64,000 bases of DNA, from positions 7,984,984 through 8,048,983 of the forward strand of contig NW_024881322.1 in NCBI RefSeq assembly GCF_018691265.1, in the 5' to 3' direction. Numbering within the stretch: position 1 is the first letter of the stretch; the number at the start of each line of letters is the position of its first letter. This DNA comes from Tyto alba. Taxonomy: Eukaryota; Chordata; Aves; Strigiformes; Tytonidae. Made by a program: the position numbers and the translations under genes. Shown here one piece after another: positions 26,301 through 36,153 of the stretch. A model generated the notes under the pieces. It was not told the DNA's origin and searched no databases. It saw only the letters and a list, made by a program, of their open reading frames with translations.

Positions 26301-27003
26301 AGTGTACAGAGTTAGTATTGCTGGTGTTGGAGACAGCAATTGGGGAACTCAGACAGTTAACCTGATCACCTTGCCTTATTAATCCAACTCCATAGGGCAG
26401 CTCCACTGAAAATGCAGTACTGCAATAACTGGATGAACAAAAAAAATGTGAGCACAGATATCAACAGGCAGTCTGAGAAACAGCAACAGCAGTAAATAAA
26501 ACAAGCTCTCACAGTAAAGCTGCAAATCTAACATCTCCCACAAAGACATTATTGTACAAATGAGAAGTAACAGGATACACTGATAGAAAAAGCTCGACTA
26601 ATGGTCTCGTTGCTGTTACTGCGTTTTCAGAAGGAAAACTTTCTCTTCATTACAGAAAGGTAAACACAAGCCAACACCAGCACGGAAACCTCACAACGCA
26701 GAGAGCAGCCTCAAAACGACATCAGCCTAATAAATAAATATATAACCACAGGCCAAAGCCAACAGTAATCTCTAAATCAGGTACACCGGTACTAGGTGTA
26801 AGCAACAGGGGCGCTGAATCCTGCAAAACCCCTCAGCCGAGGCGGCCCGGCCCGGCCCGGCCCGGCCCGGCCGCCCCTCAAACGCAGTACTCCGCCATCC
26901 CCCGCGGCCACAGGTGGGACGCTGACCCTCGGGGTTGCGGGGCCGCCCCCAGCGACCGAAGATACGTAGGTACCGAGGGCCAGGAAGCCCCGCGACTCAC
27001 CAT
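17345..27003 (-). CDS. LZTFL1: LZTFL1, leucine zipper transcription factor-like 1 (BBS17), complete CDS
   Basis: Ten coding segments with GT/AG borders and consistent phases: 27001-27003, 25454-25578, 24805-24999, 24257-24317, 23362-23430, 21891-21956, 21682-21759, 18769-18942, 18178-18281 and 17345-17363. They sum to 894 bases, 297 codons plus stop; the human protein has 299 residues. It opens MAELGLNEHHQNEAINYMRF and ends KYEPED. The N-terminal part is helical and conserved (residues 2-107). From about residue 108 on it is rich in heptads (LQEENEKLKTRLKTIE, LDEKSKLEKSLKDLQ), consistent with the coiled-coil/leucine zipper. Family knowledge: a cytosolic regulator of BBSome traffic to the primary cilium; loss causes Bardet-Biedl syndrome type 17 in people. 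No disrupting change was seen. Confidence 0.96.
18178..18281 (-). CDS. LZTFL1: LZTFL1 exon 9
   Basis: 34 codons plus two bases: ELEKKFQQTAAYRNMKEILT, then KKNEQIKDLRKKLS. The acceptor is atgtag|GAA and the donor is TCCAA|gtgagt. Reading through the donor would give an immediate in-frame TGA, so a shorter isoform ending here is conceivable. Confidence 0.93.
18769..18942 (-). CDS. LZTFL1: LZTFL1 exon 8 (coiled coil)
   Basis: 58 codons in phase 0. TNENQDITELENKVAALKCQ is followed by FEKTLNDSTANQKFLEENLA and KHDLLKVQNQLSTAEK, matching the C-terminal coiled coil. The start differs from the human residues at this border. Confidence 0.92.
18943..21681 (-). other. LZTFL1 intron 7
   Basis: 2.7 kb AT-rich intron with a T-tract near 20960-20978. 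No exon, RNA gene or named repeat was recognised. Confidence 0.65.
21682..21759 (-). CDS. LZTFL1: LZTFL1 exon 7
   Basis: 26 codons in phase 0, ATAALDEKSKLEKSLKDLQM then IQGDQK. Acceptor tctcacag|GCT, donor AAAAG|gtaaat. Confidence 0.93.
21891..21956 (-). CDS. LZTFL1: LZTFL1 exon 6 (start of leucine zipper)
   Basis: 22 codons in phase 0, TVACLQEENEKLKTRLKTIE then TQ. Acceptor acccaaag|ACA, donor ACACAG|gtaaat. Confidence 0.92.
23362..23430 (-). CDS. LZTFL1: LZTFL1 exon 5
   Basis: 23 codons in phase 0, PSADLIKPKLAPLNEGGSEL then LNK, one residue shorter than my recollection of human. Acceptor ttctttag|CCC, donor AACAAG|gtaaga. Confidence 0.92.
24257..24317 (-). CDS. LZTFL1: LZTFL1 exon 4
   Basis: 61 bases. 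The first base completes an arginine codon, then ELLEQVAEFEKSEFTSSNKK. Acceptor ttttcaag|A, donor AAG|gtagag. Confidence 0.91.
24805..24999 (-). CDS. LZTFL1: LZTFL1 exon 3
   Basis: 195 bases. LVEETFTVDEVTEMLDGLRT is followed by VVHSEVESELIN and LLLRQLFSQAEKWYLKLQTD, the most conserved block of the family. The acceptor is ctgtttag|A and the donor is AATCG|gtaaca. Confidence 0.95.
25454..25578 (-). CDS. LZTFL1: LZTFL1 exon 2
   Basis: 125 bases. AELGLNEHHQNEAINYMRFA is followed by RFKRGLCLKTVDSCFQDLKD. The acceptor is tgtctgcag|GCAGAA and the donor is AGCAG|gtactg. It joins directly to the lone ATG of exon 1. Confidence 0.95.
26844..26873. repeat. GGCCC pentanucleotide tandem repeat
   Basis: About six GGCCC units in LZTFL1 intron 1, at the left edge of the CpG island. 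Confidence 0.85.
27001..27003 (-). CDS. LZTFL1: LZTFL1 exon 1, start codon only
   Basis: The ATG is followed at once by gtgagt, a strong donor. Exon 2 then begins GCAGAACTA (A-E-L), restoring the MAELG start of the family. Exon 1 is otherwise 5' UTR. Confidence 0.88.
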
Positions 27004-27051
27004 GGCGGCGCGGGGAACTCGGCGGGGCCCGGCGGGGCCTAGGGGCGGACG

Positions 27052-27066
27052 GTTGCCATAGAGAAC
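27052..27066. promoter_or_regulatory. imperfect X-box-like site
   Basis: GTTGCCATAGAGAAC resembles an RFX X-box with a good left half and a weak, shifted right half. It is about 50 bases upstream of the LZTFL1 ATG. Confidence 0.4.
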
Positions 27067-27192
27067 AGAGTGCCGCGAGAAGCCTCGCTGCGCGCCTATT
27101 GGTGGCGCATGAGCAGGTGACGCAGAACGCCCGCCCCAGAGCGTAGCGTGGCCCTGGCCACGCCCCCGCCGACGAGACGGACAGCGGCAGCC

Positions 27193-27207
27193 GTTGCCCG
27201 GGGCAAC
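27193..27207. promoter_or_regulatory. palindromic RFX X-box
   Basis: GTTGCCCGGGGCAAC carries two perfect half-sites (GTTGCC and GGCAAC) separated by CCG-type spacing, about 190 bases upstream of the LZTFL1 ATG. RFX factors drive ciliary genes through such sites, which fits LZTFL1 as a BBSome regulator. Confidence 0.7.
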
Positions 27208-27410
27208 CGCGCGGGAAACGGCAGCTCGTCCTTGGCGGCGGCCCCCGTGGGAGCCGTACCGCGGCGCCGTCATCCACGCGTGTATCCGAACGGCCACAGC
27301 CCGAACTACGCAGCGGAGAGAAGAGGGGCAAAAACGAGAGTAGCAGGGCGGTCTGGCATCCCGCAGAAACCGTGGGAACCTCGAAGGAATGAAATGCCAG
27401 GAGCAATATA

Positions 27411-27550
27411 AACAATAACCATATAGGACAGTATCAAAAAACACATACTCCATGTATTCCCCAGCCTTCCAGACAAGTGCAAATACGAATAAACATTCTT
27501 GAAATAAAATTGTGTAAAACATGGAAACACAGGTTGCAAGTGGCCACGTC
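27411..27550. other. short unique stretch between LZTFL1 promoter and junction LTR
   Basis: 140 bases of moderate GC with no feature I recognise. It is the last single-copy sequence before the LTR and the array. Confidence 0.6.
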
Positions 27551-27554
27551 GCCC

Positions 27555-28143
27555 TGATACAGGGCCTAGATAGGAACAGGGGATGTAAGGGTTAATATGG
27601 GAATAGCAAGAAGGGGATGACGAGGGAAATAGTCGAGATAAGAGTTTGCCTAGCTTGTACGAGGTGTTTGTGTTCCTCGACCACTATCTCCTGTTTAAGT
27701 AAAAAGCCTCCTCCACCCCTGAGTAAGTGAAGATTACCCCACAACTGGCACAAACCTGCTCTGCGGGTCCAGGGGGTGACAGAGACTGCACAGGAATTCG
27801 GGGTGAAAAGTTCAGCACTGAGGAAGAGGAGATACTTCCTCCCACAACCACCACCCAGTCCTTCACGACCCCCGCCCAGGACCAAAGGAACACACTGCGC
27901 AGACTGAACTGGGAGGAGATCATGGAAATGCTAATTTTAATACGAAGCGGGGATAGGTGATGCATATGTATAGGCGTATTGCGAAATATTATGAATATGT
28001 AATCATTTGCTCTATAAATCTAAGGCAACGGTGCCACATGGTAGCACACATATTTGGAGGAGTGATCCCCTGTGTGCCCAGCGCTGAATAAACATACCTA
28101 CTTTACAATCTATCAGATTGTGGAGTCTGTTTTCTGCACGTCA
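27555..28143 (+). mobile_element. solo LTR, LTR-B family, at the array junction
   Basis: 589 bases beginning TGATACAGGG and ending CTGCACGTCA, flanked by GCCC at 27551-27554 and 28144-28147, a 4-bp target duplication. It carries AATAAACATACCT about 60 bases before its end. Its 3' 60 percent aligns by eye with the reverse complement of the 549-base LTR inside the array units (shared GACCCCCGCCCAGGACCAAA, AATAAACATACCT), while the first 150 bases differ. It is on the opposite strand to the array LTRs. Confidence 0.85.
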
Positions 28144-28369
28144 GCCCACCAGACCCCAAGGAGTCGCGAGACACAGCTCCCGCTCTGCCCGGCACGGCCA
28201 CGCCGGCGCCACAAAATAGGAGCTGCTGGGTGGCCCTAGAGCCATCGCCAGCCTGCGGCCAGCGGCCACGGGGCGCGCCAGGAGCCTTCCCAAGGAGGAC
28301 GAGCAAGGCCAGGGCGAGCGAGCCCAAAGCCTTTGGCGCAAAGAGCGGGCGCCAAAAAGGGTGTCCCTG

Positions 28370-28503
28370 GGCGGTCTTGTGTCCCGGCAGGAGCCGGGGC
28401 CGCCCCTACAGTCTCCCCTGGCGGTCTTCCGTCCCGGCAGGAGCCGGGGCCGCCCCTAGTCTCCCCTGCGGTCTCCCATCCCGGTTGGAACCGGGGCCGC
28501 TCC
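28370..28503. repeat. three 48-50 bp internal repeats in the unit core
   Basis: Copies begin at about 28370, 28420 and 28468. Each has GCGGTCT, then TCCCGG, then CCGGGGCCGC and CCCCT, so each can fold back through CCCGGC/GCCGGG. The third copy is shortened and diverged (GGTTGGAACC). The block recurs in all units. Confidence 0.85.
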
Positions 28504-28925
28504 TGCTTAGCTTCCCCGGGGGGCCTGTTAAGGGGAGGGTAGCTGCACCGTGGCCCCCGCCAGCTCCGCCCCCCAGCACCGCCTTTAGCTCCGCCTCCTT
28601 TCCCGCTCCACCAGCTCCACAAAGGCTCCTGACAACAGGCCGGGCCGCACACTCGCCCTCGCCAAACCCAGCCCGAGCAAAGCCCTCGCACACTCGCCAC
28701 ACCCACCGGGGACCCTGCCACAGCACCTTCCCGGCCTCTCGGCTCCCAGCGCACCACCACGCCTGCCACCCCCCGACCACTGCCCCGGGCACCTTCGGGG
28801 CCACCCGCGCCCCAGGCTCACCCTTCACCTTCCCTCGGCACATCGCGCGGGAAAAGGAAGGCATTTTTTCCCACGGCCCGCCCCTGGGCACCTCGTGCTG
28901 CTGCGTGGCTTCCTCAGCGTCCGTC

Positions 28926-28946
28926 CGACCGACAAGGGGGCGCCTG
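28926..28946. promoter_or_regulatory. CTCF-like motif, one per unit (example in unit 1)
   Basis: CGACCGACAAGGGGGCGCCTG contains the AGGGGGCGC core of the vertebrate CTCF motif; I count about 12 of 14 matches to CCACCAGGGGGCGC. The same site lies 696 bases after the GTGGCCCTAGAG marker in each later unit, for example at 31492, 34058, 35980, 38546 and 41113. Confidence 0.55.
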
Positions 28947-29099
28947 CTTTCATCGCCGGAAATCCCGCGGGCACCCTCTCCAGTCCGAAGACGCTCACTC
29001 GATTCTTCGGACCGGCCTCCCGTCAAGGGACACGAGCCCCTCTGCTAACCGCGCCTCATTTCTCGGCATGGCTACAAGCTTTTCCCACCGGGAAAGCTG

Positions 29100-29648
29100 T
29101 GATTTACGGATGAAAGACTTCACAACAAAGGGTTGTAAAGCAGGTATGTTTATTCGGCGCCGGGCACGTGGGGGATGGCTCCGCCACAACAAGCATGCGC
29201 GCCCCCCTGCCCTGCTAGTCTTGCTTCTATGTTACAAAGCGTTGCATATTCATGAGACGCCTATGCATATTCATAACCCATTCCCGCCTACCCTCGCTTC
29301 TTATTATAATTAGGTCTCCTCCTCCTTGCGGCTGCGCAGGGAGTTCCTTTGGTCCTGGGCGGGGGTCGTGAAGAGCTGGGCAGTGGTCGTGGGAGGAAGT
29401 ATCTCCTCTTCCTCACTGCTTAACTTTTCATCCTGAATTCCTGCGCAGTCTCTGTCGCCTCCTGGACCTGGGCTAAACCGCAGAGCTGGTTTGTGCCGGT
29501 TGTGAGGTGATCTTTTGCTGATACACACTTATTTAAGGGAAGGAAAGGGGGGGCCCTCTTTTGAATAGGAAACAGAGGCAGAGCAAAACAAGCAATGTCT
29601 CTTGTCTCGTGCAAGCATAATACCAAATTTGGTTAATATCCCATTTCA
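29100..29648 (-). mobile_element. solo LTR-B, unit 1
   Basis: 549 bases; on the minus strand it runs TGAAATGGGA to CGTAAATCA, with AATAAA at 29149-29154. Flanks are GCTG at 29096-29099 and 29649-29652. Unit 13 has the uninterrupted site AAAGCTGCAACTG, which defines the ends. Two POU-dimer-like motifs lie at 29242-29253 and 29263-29274. The 4-bp duplication suits a gammaretrovirus-like (class I) element, but this is inference. Confidence 0.88.
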
Positions 29649-29894
29649 GCTGCAACTGAGCAGGTGGTCGATTCGCACTCCTGCCCAAAATCATCCCCAC
29701 CTACACAACCCCTGAAACCAGGGGAGCACCTCACAACCCTCACACTCTTCAGCTGCAAGACCAAACCGCATTTCCAAACCACCGAGAACACACCAACAGC
29801 CACAGGCTCCGTATCTTCCACAGTCCTGGGCAGAGACACACGGAAAGAAGGATTCAGTCTCTCCACAGAACACGACTGGAAACACCAACGCCGG

Positions 29895-30534
29895 TGTTTT
29901 GCCAATTGACGGGCTTAACACAAAGGACACAGACACCAAGCTAAAGAAATAGGCTTATTTTACTTTAGTTTAAAATAGCAGAAAGAATAAGCATGGTAAT
30001 GCACCTAGACATTACTATTTAAAGCTAGCTGCAGTGATTAAGAAAGATCCATCACCAATTGCCCTCATACTTTACCATCATCCAGATCCATGCATCAGCT
30101 GGGGAGCCCCGTCACAGCGAAAGGTCGGAGAGGCTTTCCCGGCAATTGGGAAGTCCTACGCAGTGTGTCCGCTCGTAGGTGAGGTCTGCGTCTGTGCTGT
30201 GAGAGGGTCCAGGTTTTATAGAGTTTAACAAACAAGTCTAAACAAAACGCACAGGAGATATCTGGTAGATTGATATGGCTCACTCAGGCGTGTCCGGATC
30301 TGGCCAGGATCCGGCCATGCCCGAGGAGTTTCTGTTTTTCTTTACATTTGGGATTTATAGTTACTTCCTATTGTTTACTTATAGTTCCCAGGGATTGTTC
30401 CCAGGGTTACGTTTTCATGCTGATAAGATACGGGTTGCTTCAGTCTGCTGATAAGATGCTGACTGCTGGTCGGGGAATTCACTCAGAAGTGAACTTTGGT
30501 TTGAGGCCTATTGTTTGGGCCCCTTTTTGTTTCA
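29895..30534 (-). mobile_element. solo LTR-A, unit 1
   Basis: 640 bases; on the minus strand it begins TGAAACAAAAAG and ends GGCAAAACA. GCCGG is duplicated at 29890-29894 and 30535-30539. A TATAAAA box lies at about 30213-30219 on the minus strand. Five other units have the unbroken site CAACGCCGGCAGC, so insertion is certain. The family is tied to a retrovirus by the provirus remnant in unit 14. Confidence 0.95.
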
Positions 30535-31665
30535 GCCGGCAGCTTTGAAACGGCCTGACAGTTTAGGAGTAGCGCTCGGGGATATTAGAAATGCCCCTCG
30601 CCAACCGCTGCGGCCGGCCCAGCTCCGCCAGCTGGCCCCGGCTCCTCCCAGGGCACCAAGGAAGCCCCCCGCGCCACCCTGGCTGGGCACAAAGGCCTCG
30701 CAGCCCTGCGCCCACCAGACCCCAAGGAGTCGCGAGACACAGCTCCCGCTCTGCCCGGCACGGCCACGCCGGCGCCACAAAATAGGAGCTGCTGGGTGGC
30801 CCTAGAGCCATCGCCAGCCTGCGGCCAGCGGCCACGGGGCGCGCCAGGAGCCTTCCCAAGGAGGACGAGCAAGGCCAGGGCGAGCGAGCCCAAAGCCTTT
30901 GGCGCAAAGAGCGGGCGCCAAAAAGGGTGTCCCTGGGCGGTCTTGTGTCCCGGCAGGAGCCGGGGCCGCCCCTACAGTCTCCCCTGGCGGTCTTCCGTCC
31001 CGGCAGGAGCCGGGGCCGCCCCTAGTCTCCCCTGCGGTCTCCCATCCCGGTTGGAACCGGGGCCGCTCCTGCTTAGCTTCCCCGGGGGGCCTGTTAAGGG
31101 GAGGGTAGCTGCACCGTGGCCCCCGCCAGCTCCGCCCCCCAGCACCGCCTTTAGCTCCGCCTCCTTTCCCGCTCCACCAGCTCCACAAAGGCTCCTGACA
31201 ACAGGCCGGGCCGCACACTCGCCCTCGCCAAACCCAGCCCGAGCAAAGCCCTCGCACACTCGCCACACCCACCGGGGACCCTGCCACAGCACCTTCCCGG
31301 CCTCTCGGCTCCCAGCGCACCACCACGCCTGCCACCCCCCGACCACTGCCCCGGGCACCTTCGGGGCCACCCGCGCCCCAGGCTCACCCTTCACCTTCCC
31401 TCGGCACATCGCGCGGGAAAAGGAAGGCATTTTTTCCCACGGCCCGCCCCTGGGCACCTCGTGCTGCTGCGTGGCTTCCTCAGCGTCCGTCCGACCGACA
31501 AGGGGGCGCCTGCTTTCATCGCCGGAAATCCCGCGGGCACCCTCTCCAGTCCGAAGACGCTCACTCGATTCTTCGGACCGGCCTCCCGTCAAGGGACACG
31601 AGCCCCTCTGCTAACCGCGCCTCATTTCTCGGCATGGCTACAAGCTTTTCCCACCGGGAAAGCTG

Positions 31666-32214
31666 TGATTTACGGATGAAAGACTTCACAACAAAGGGTT
31701 GTAAAGCAGGTATGTTTATTCGGCGCCGGGCACGTGGGGGATGGCTCCGCCACAACAAGCATGCGCGCCCCCCTGCCCTGCTAGTCTTGCTTCTATGTTA
31801 CAAAGCGTTGCATATTCATGAGACGCCTATGCATATTCATAACCCATTCCCGCCTACCCTCGCTTCTTATTATAATTAGGTCTCCTCCTCCTTGCGGCTG
31901 CGCAGGGAGTTCCTTTGGTCCTGGGCGGGGGTCGTGAAGAGCTGGGCAGTGGTCGTGGGAGGAAGTATCTCCTCTTCCTCACTGCTTAACTTTTCATCCT
32001 GAATTCCTGCGCAGTCTCTGTCGCCTCCTGGACCTGGGCTAAACCGCAGAGCTGGTTTGTGCCGGTTGTGAGGTGATCTTTTGCTGATACACACTTATTT
32101 AAGGGAAGGAAAGGGGGGGCCCTCTTTTGAATAGGAAACAGAGGCAGAGCAAAACAAGCAATGTCTCTTGTCTCGTGCAAGCATAATACCAAATTTGGTT
32201 AATATCCCATTTCA
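31666..32214 (-). mobile_element. solo LTR-B, unit 2
   Basis: 549 bases, flanks GCTG/GCTG intact. Confidence 0.87.
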
Positions 32215-32460
32215 GCTGCAACTGAGCAGGTGGTCGATTCGCACTCCTGCCCAAAATCATCCCCACCTACACAACCCCTGAAACCAGGGGAGCACCTCAC
32301 AACCCTCACACTCTTCAGCTGCAAGACCAAACCGCATTTCCAAACCACCGAGAACACACCAACAGCCACAGGCTCCGTATCTTCCACAGTCCTGGGCAGA
32401 GACACACGGAAAGAAGGATTCAGTCTCTCCACAGAACACGGCTGAAAACACCAACGCCTG

Positions 32461-33100
32461 TGTTTTGCCAATTGACGGGCTTAACACAAAGGACACAGAC
32501 ACCAAGCTAAAGAAATAGGCTTATTTTACTTTAGTTTAAAACAGCAGAAAGAATAAGCATGGTAATGCACCTAGACATTACTATTTAAAGCTAGCTGTAG
32601 TGATTAAGAAAGATCCATCACCAATTGCCCTCATACTTTACCATCATCCAGATCCGTGCATCAGCTGGGGAGCCCCGTCACAGCGAAGGGTCGGAGAGGC
32701 TTTCCCGGCAATTGGGAAGTCCTACGCAGTGCGTCCGCTCGTAGGTGAGGTCTGCGTCTGTGCTGTGAGAGGGTCCAGGTTTTATAGAGTTTAACAAACA
32801 AGTCTAAACAAAACGCACAGGAGATATCTGGTAGATTGATATGGCTCACTCAGGCGTGTCCGGATCTGGCCAGGATCCGGCCATGCGCGAGGAGTTTCTG
32901 TTTTTCTTTACATTTGGGATTTATAGTTACTTCCTATTGTTTACTTATAGTTCCCAGGGATTGTTCCCAGGGTTACGTTTTCATGCTGATAATATACGGG
33001 TTGCTTCAGTCTGCTGATAAGATGCTGATTGCTGGTCGGGGAATTCACTCAGAAGTGAACTTTGGTTTGAGGCCTATTGTTTGGGCCCCTTTTTGTTTCA
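32461..33100 (-). mobile_element. solo LTR-A, unit 2
   Basis: 640 bases; left flank GCCTG (one change), right flank GCCGG. Confidence 0.93.
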
Positions 33101-33105
33101 GCCGG

Positions 33106-35027
33106 CAGCTTTGAAACGGCCTGACAGTTTAGGAGTAGCGCTCGGGGATATTAGAAATGCCCCTCGCCAACCGCTGCGGCCGGCCCAGCTCCGCCAGCTG
33201 GCCCCGGCTCCTGCCAGGGCACCAAGGAAGCCCCCCGCGCCACCCTGGCTGGGCACAAAGGCCTCGCAGCCCTGCGCCCACCAGACCCCAAGGAGTCGCG
33301 AGACACAGCTCCCGCTCTGCCCGGCACGGCCACGCCGGCGCCACAAAATAGGAGCTGCTGGGTGGCCCTAGAGCCATCGCCAGCCTGCGGCCAGCGGCCA
33401 CGGGGCGCGCCAGGAGCCTTCCCAAGGAGGACGAGCAAGGCCAGGGCGAGCGAGCCCAAAGCCTTTGCCGCAAAGAGCGGGCGCCAAAAAGGGTGTCCCT
33501 GGGCGGTCTTGTGTCCCGGCAGGAGCCGGGGCCGCCCCTACAGTCTCCCCTGGCGGTCTTCCGTCCCGGCAGGAGCCGGGGCCGCCCCTAGTCTCCCCTG
33601 CGGTCTCCCATCCCGGTTGGAACCGGGGCCGCTCCTGCTTAGCTTCCCCGGGGGGCCTGTTAAGGGGAGGGTAGCTGCACCGTGGCCCCCGCCAGCTCCG
33701 CCCCCCAGCACCGCCTTTAGCTCCGCCTCCTTTCCCGCTCCACCAGCTCCACAAAGGCTCCTGACAACAGGCCGGGCCGCACACTCGCCCTCGCCAAACC
33801 CAGCCCGAGCAAAGCCCTCGCACACTCGCCACACCCACCGGGGACCCTGCCACAGCACCTTCCCGGCCTCTCGGCTCCCAGCGCACCACCACGCCTGCCA
33901 CCCCCCGACCACTGCCCCGGGCACCTTCGGGGCCACCCGCGCCCCAGGCTCACCCTTCACCTTCCCTCGGCACATCGCGCGGGAAAAGGAAGGCATTTTT
34001 TCCCACGGCCCGCCCCTGGGCACCTCGTGCTGCTGCGTGGCTTCCTCAGCGTCCGTCCGACCGACAAGGGGGCGCCTGCTTTCATCGCCGGAAATCCCGC
34101 GGGCACCCTCTCCAATCCGAAGACGCTCACTCGATTCTTCGGACCGGCCTCCCGTCAAGGGACACGAGCCCCTCTGCTAACCGCGCCTCACCTCTCGGCA
34201 TGGCTACAAGCTTTTCCCACCGGGAAAGCTGTGATTTACGGATGAAAGACTTCACAACAAAGGGTTGTAAAGCAGGTATGTTTATTCGGCGCCGGGCACG
34301 TGGGGGATGGCTCCGCCACAACAAGCATGCGCGCCCCCCTGCCCTGCTAGTCTTGCTTCTATGTTACAAAGCGTTGCATATTCATGAGACGCCTATGCAT
34401 ATTCATAACCTATTCCCGCCTACCCTCGCTTCTTATTATAATTAGGTCTCCTCCTCCTTGCGGCTGCGCAGGGAGTTCCTTTGGTCCTGGGCGGGGGTCG
34501 TGAAGAGCTGGGCAGTGGTCGTGGGAGGAAGTATCTCCTCTTCCTCACTGCTTAACTTTTCATCCTGAATTCCTGCGCAGTCTCTGTCGCCTCCTGGACC
34601 TGGGCTAAACCGCAGAGCTGGTTTGTGCCGGTTGTGAGGTGATCTTTTGCTGATACACACTTATTTAAGGGAAGGAAAGGGAGGGGCCCTCTTTTGAATA
34701 GGAAACAGAGGCAGAGCAAAACAAGCAATGTCTCTTGTCTCGTGCAAGCATAATACCAAATTTGGTTAATATCCCATTTCAGCTGCAACTGAGCAGGTGG
34801 TCGATTCGCACTCCTGCCCAAAATCATCCCCACCTACACAACCCCTGAAACCAGGGGAGCACCTCACAACCCTCACACTCTTCAGCTGCAAGACCAAACC
34901 GCATTTCCAAACCACCGAGAACACACCAACAGCCACAGGCTCCGTATCTTCCACAGTCCTGGGCAGAGACACACGGAAAGAAGGATTCAGTCTCTCCACA
35001 GAACACGACTGGAAACACCAACGCCGG
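33106..35027. repeat. array unit 3, 1922 bp, LTR-A empty site
   Basis: Lacks LTR-A; single GCCGG at 35023-35027. Core switches to the TTTGCCGC variant. Confidence 0.93.
34232..34781 (-). mobile_element. solo LTR-B, unit 3
   Basis: 550 bases; GGGAGGGG in place of the G-run seen in other units. Confidence 0.87.
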
Positions 35028-36153
35028 CAGCTTTGAAACGGCCTGACAGTTTAGGAGTAGCGCTCGGGGATATTAGAAATGCCCCTCGCCAACCGCTGCG
35101 GCCGGCCCAGCTCCGCCAGCTGGCCCCGGCTCCTCCCAGGGCACCAAGGAAGCCCCCCGCGCCACCCTGGCTGGGCACAAAGGCCTCGCAGCCCTGCGCC
35201 CACCAGACCCCAAGGAGTCGCGAGACACAGCTCCCGCTCTGCCCGGCACGGCCACGCCGGCGCCACAAAATAGGAGCTGCTGGGTGGCCCTAGAGCCATC
35301 GCCAGCCTGCGGCCAGCGGCCATGGGGCGCGCCAGGAGCCTTCCCAAGGAGGACGAGCAAGGCCAGGGCGAGCGAGCCCAAAGCCTTTGCCGCAAAGAGC
35401 GGGCGCCAAAAAGGGTGTCCCTGGGCGGTCTTGTGTCCCGGCAGGAGCCGGGGCCGCCCCTACAGTCTCCCCTGGCGGTCTTCCGTCCCGGCAGGAGCCG
35501 GGGCCGCCCCTAGTCTCCCCTGCGGTCTCCCATCCCGGTTGGAACCGGGGCCGCTCCTGCTTAGCTTCCCCAGGGGGCCTGTTAAGGGGAGGGTAGCTGC
35601 ACCGTGGCCCCCGCCAGCTCCGCCCCCCAGCACCGCCTTTAGCTCCGCCTCCTTTCCCGCTCCACCAGCTCCACAAAGGCTCCTGACAACAGGCCGGGCC
35701 GCACACTCGCCCTCGCCAAACCCAGCCCGAGCAAAGCCCTCGCACACTCGCCACACCCACCGGGGACCCTGCCACAGCACCTTCCCGGCCTCTCGGCTCC
35801 CAGCGCACCACCACGCCTGCCACCCCCCGACCACTGCCCCGGGCACCTTCGGGGCCACCCGCGCCCCAGGCTCACCCTTCACCTTCCCTCGGCACATCGC
35901 GCGGGAAAAGGAAGGCATTTTTTCCCACGGCCCGCCCCTGGGCACCTCGTGCTGCTGCGTGGCTTCCTCAGCGTCCGTCCGACCGACAAGGGGGCGCCTG
36001 CTTTCATCGCCGGAAATCCCGCGGGCACCCTCTCCAATCCGAAGACGCTCACTCGATTCTTCGGACCGGCCTCCCGTCAAGGGACACGAGCCCCTCTGCT
36101 AACCGCGCCTCACCTCTCAGCATGGCTACAAGCTTTTCCCACCGGGAAAGCTG

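Larger units (their letters stand above)
26815..27410 (-). promoter_or_regulatory. LZTFL1: CpG-island promoter of LZTFL1
   Basis: Dense CpG and GC over about 600 bases surrounding the LZTFL1 start codon, against an AT-rich intron 1. It holds a CCAAT motif on the minus strand (about 27095-27100) and two X-box-like sites. No convincing TATA box was seen. Long open frames here follow from composition. Confidence 0.8.
28144..30539. repeat. array unit 1 (left-truncated)
   Basis: Begins inside the GC core at GCCCACCAGACCCC. Contains LTR-B and solo LTR-A. It carries the TTTGGCGC core variant. Confidence 0.9.
30540..33105. repeat. array unit 2, 2566 bp
   Basis: Full type. Shares with unit 6 the mutated left LTR-A flank GCCTG and the variants CATGCGCGAG and GATAATATAC. 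Confidence 0.93.

Noticed and set aside
26792..27522. 207- and 214-codon frames over the LZTFL1 promoter
   Set aside because: Open by CpG-island composition; no homology seen, and they run through the LZTFL1 start region in other frames.
28236..29026. 177- and 206-codon minus-strand frames in each unit core
   Set aside because: They overlap each other and the plus-strand frame, have no family resemblance and follow from GC content; conservation reflects recent duplication.
28230..29048. 272-codon open frame (GTG start) repeated in most units
   Set aside because: It lies in CpG-rich sequence with few stops, shows low-complexity Pro/Ala/Arg composition, and begins with GTG. The five base variants I compared between units in this frame all change the amino acid, so there is no sign of purifying selection.
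29895..30534. LTR-A as a DNA transposon or processed pseudogene
   Set aside because: TG...CA ends, a 5-bp duplication, a TATA box and the linked primer-binding site in unit 14 identify it as an LTR.
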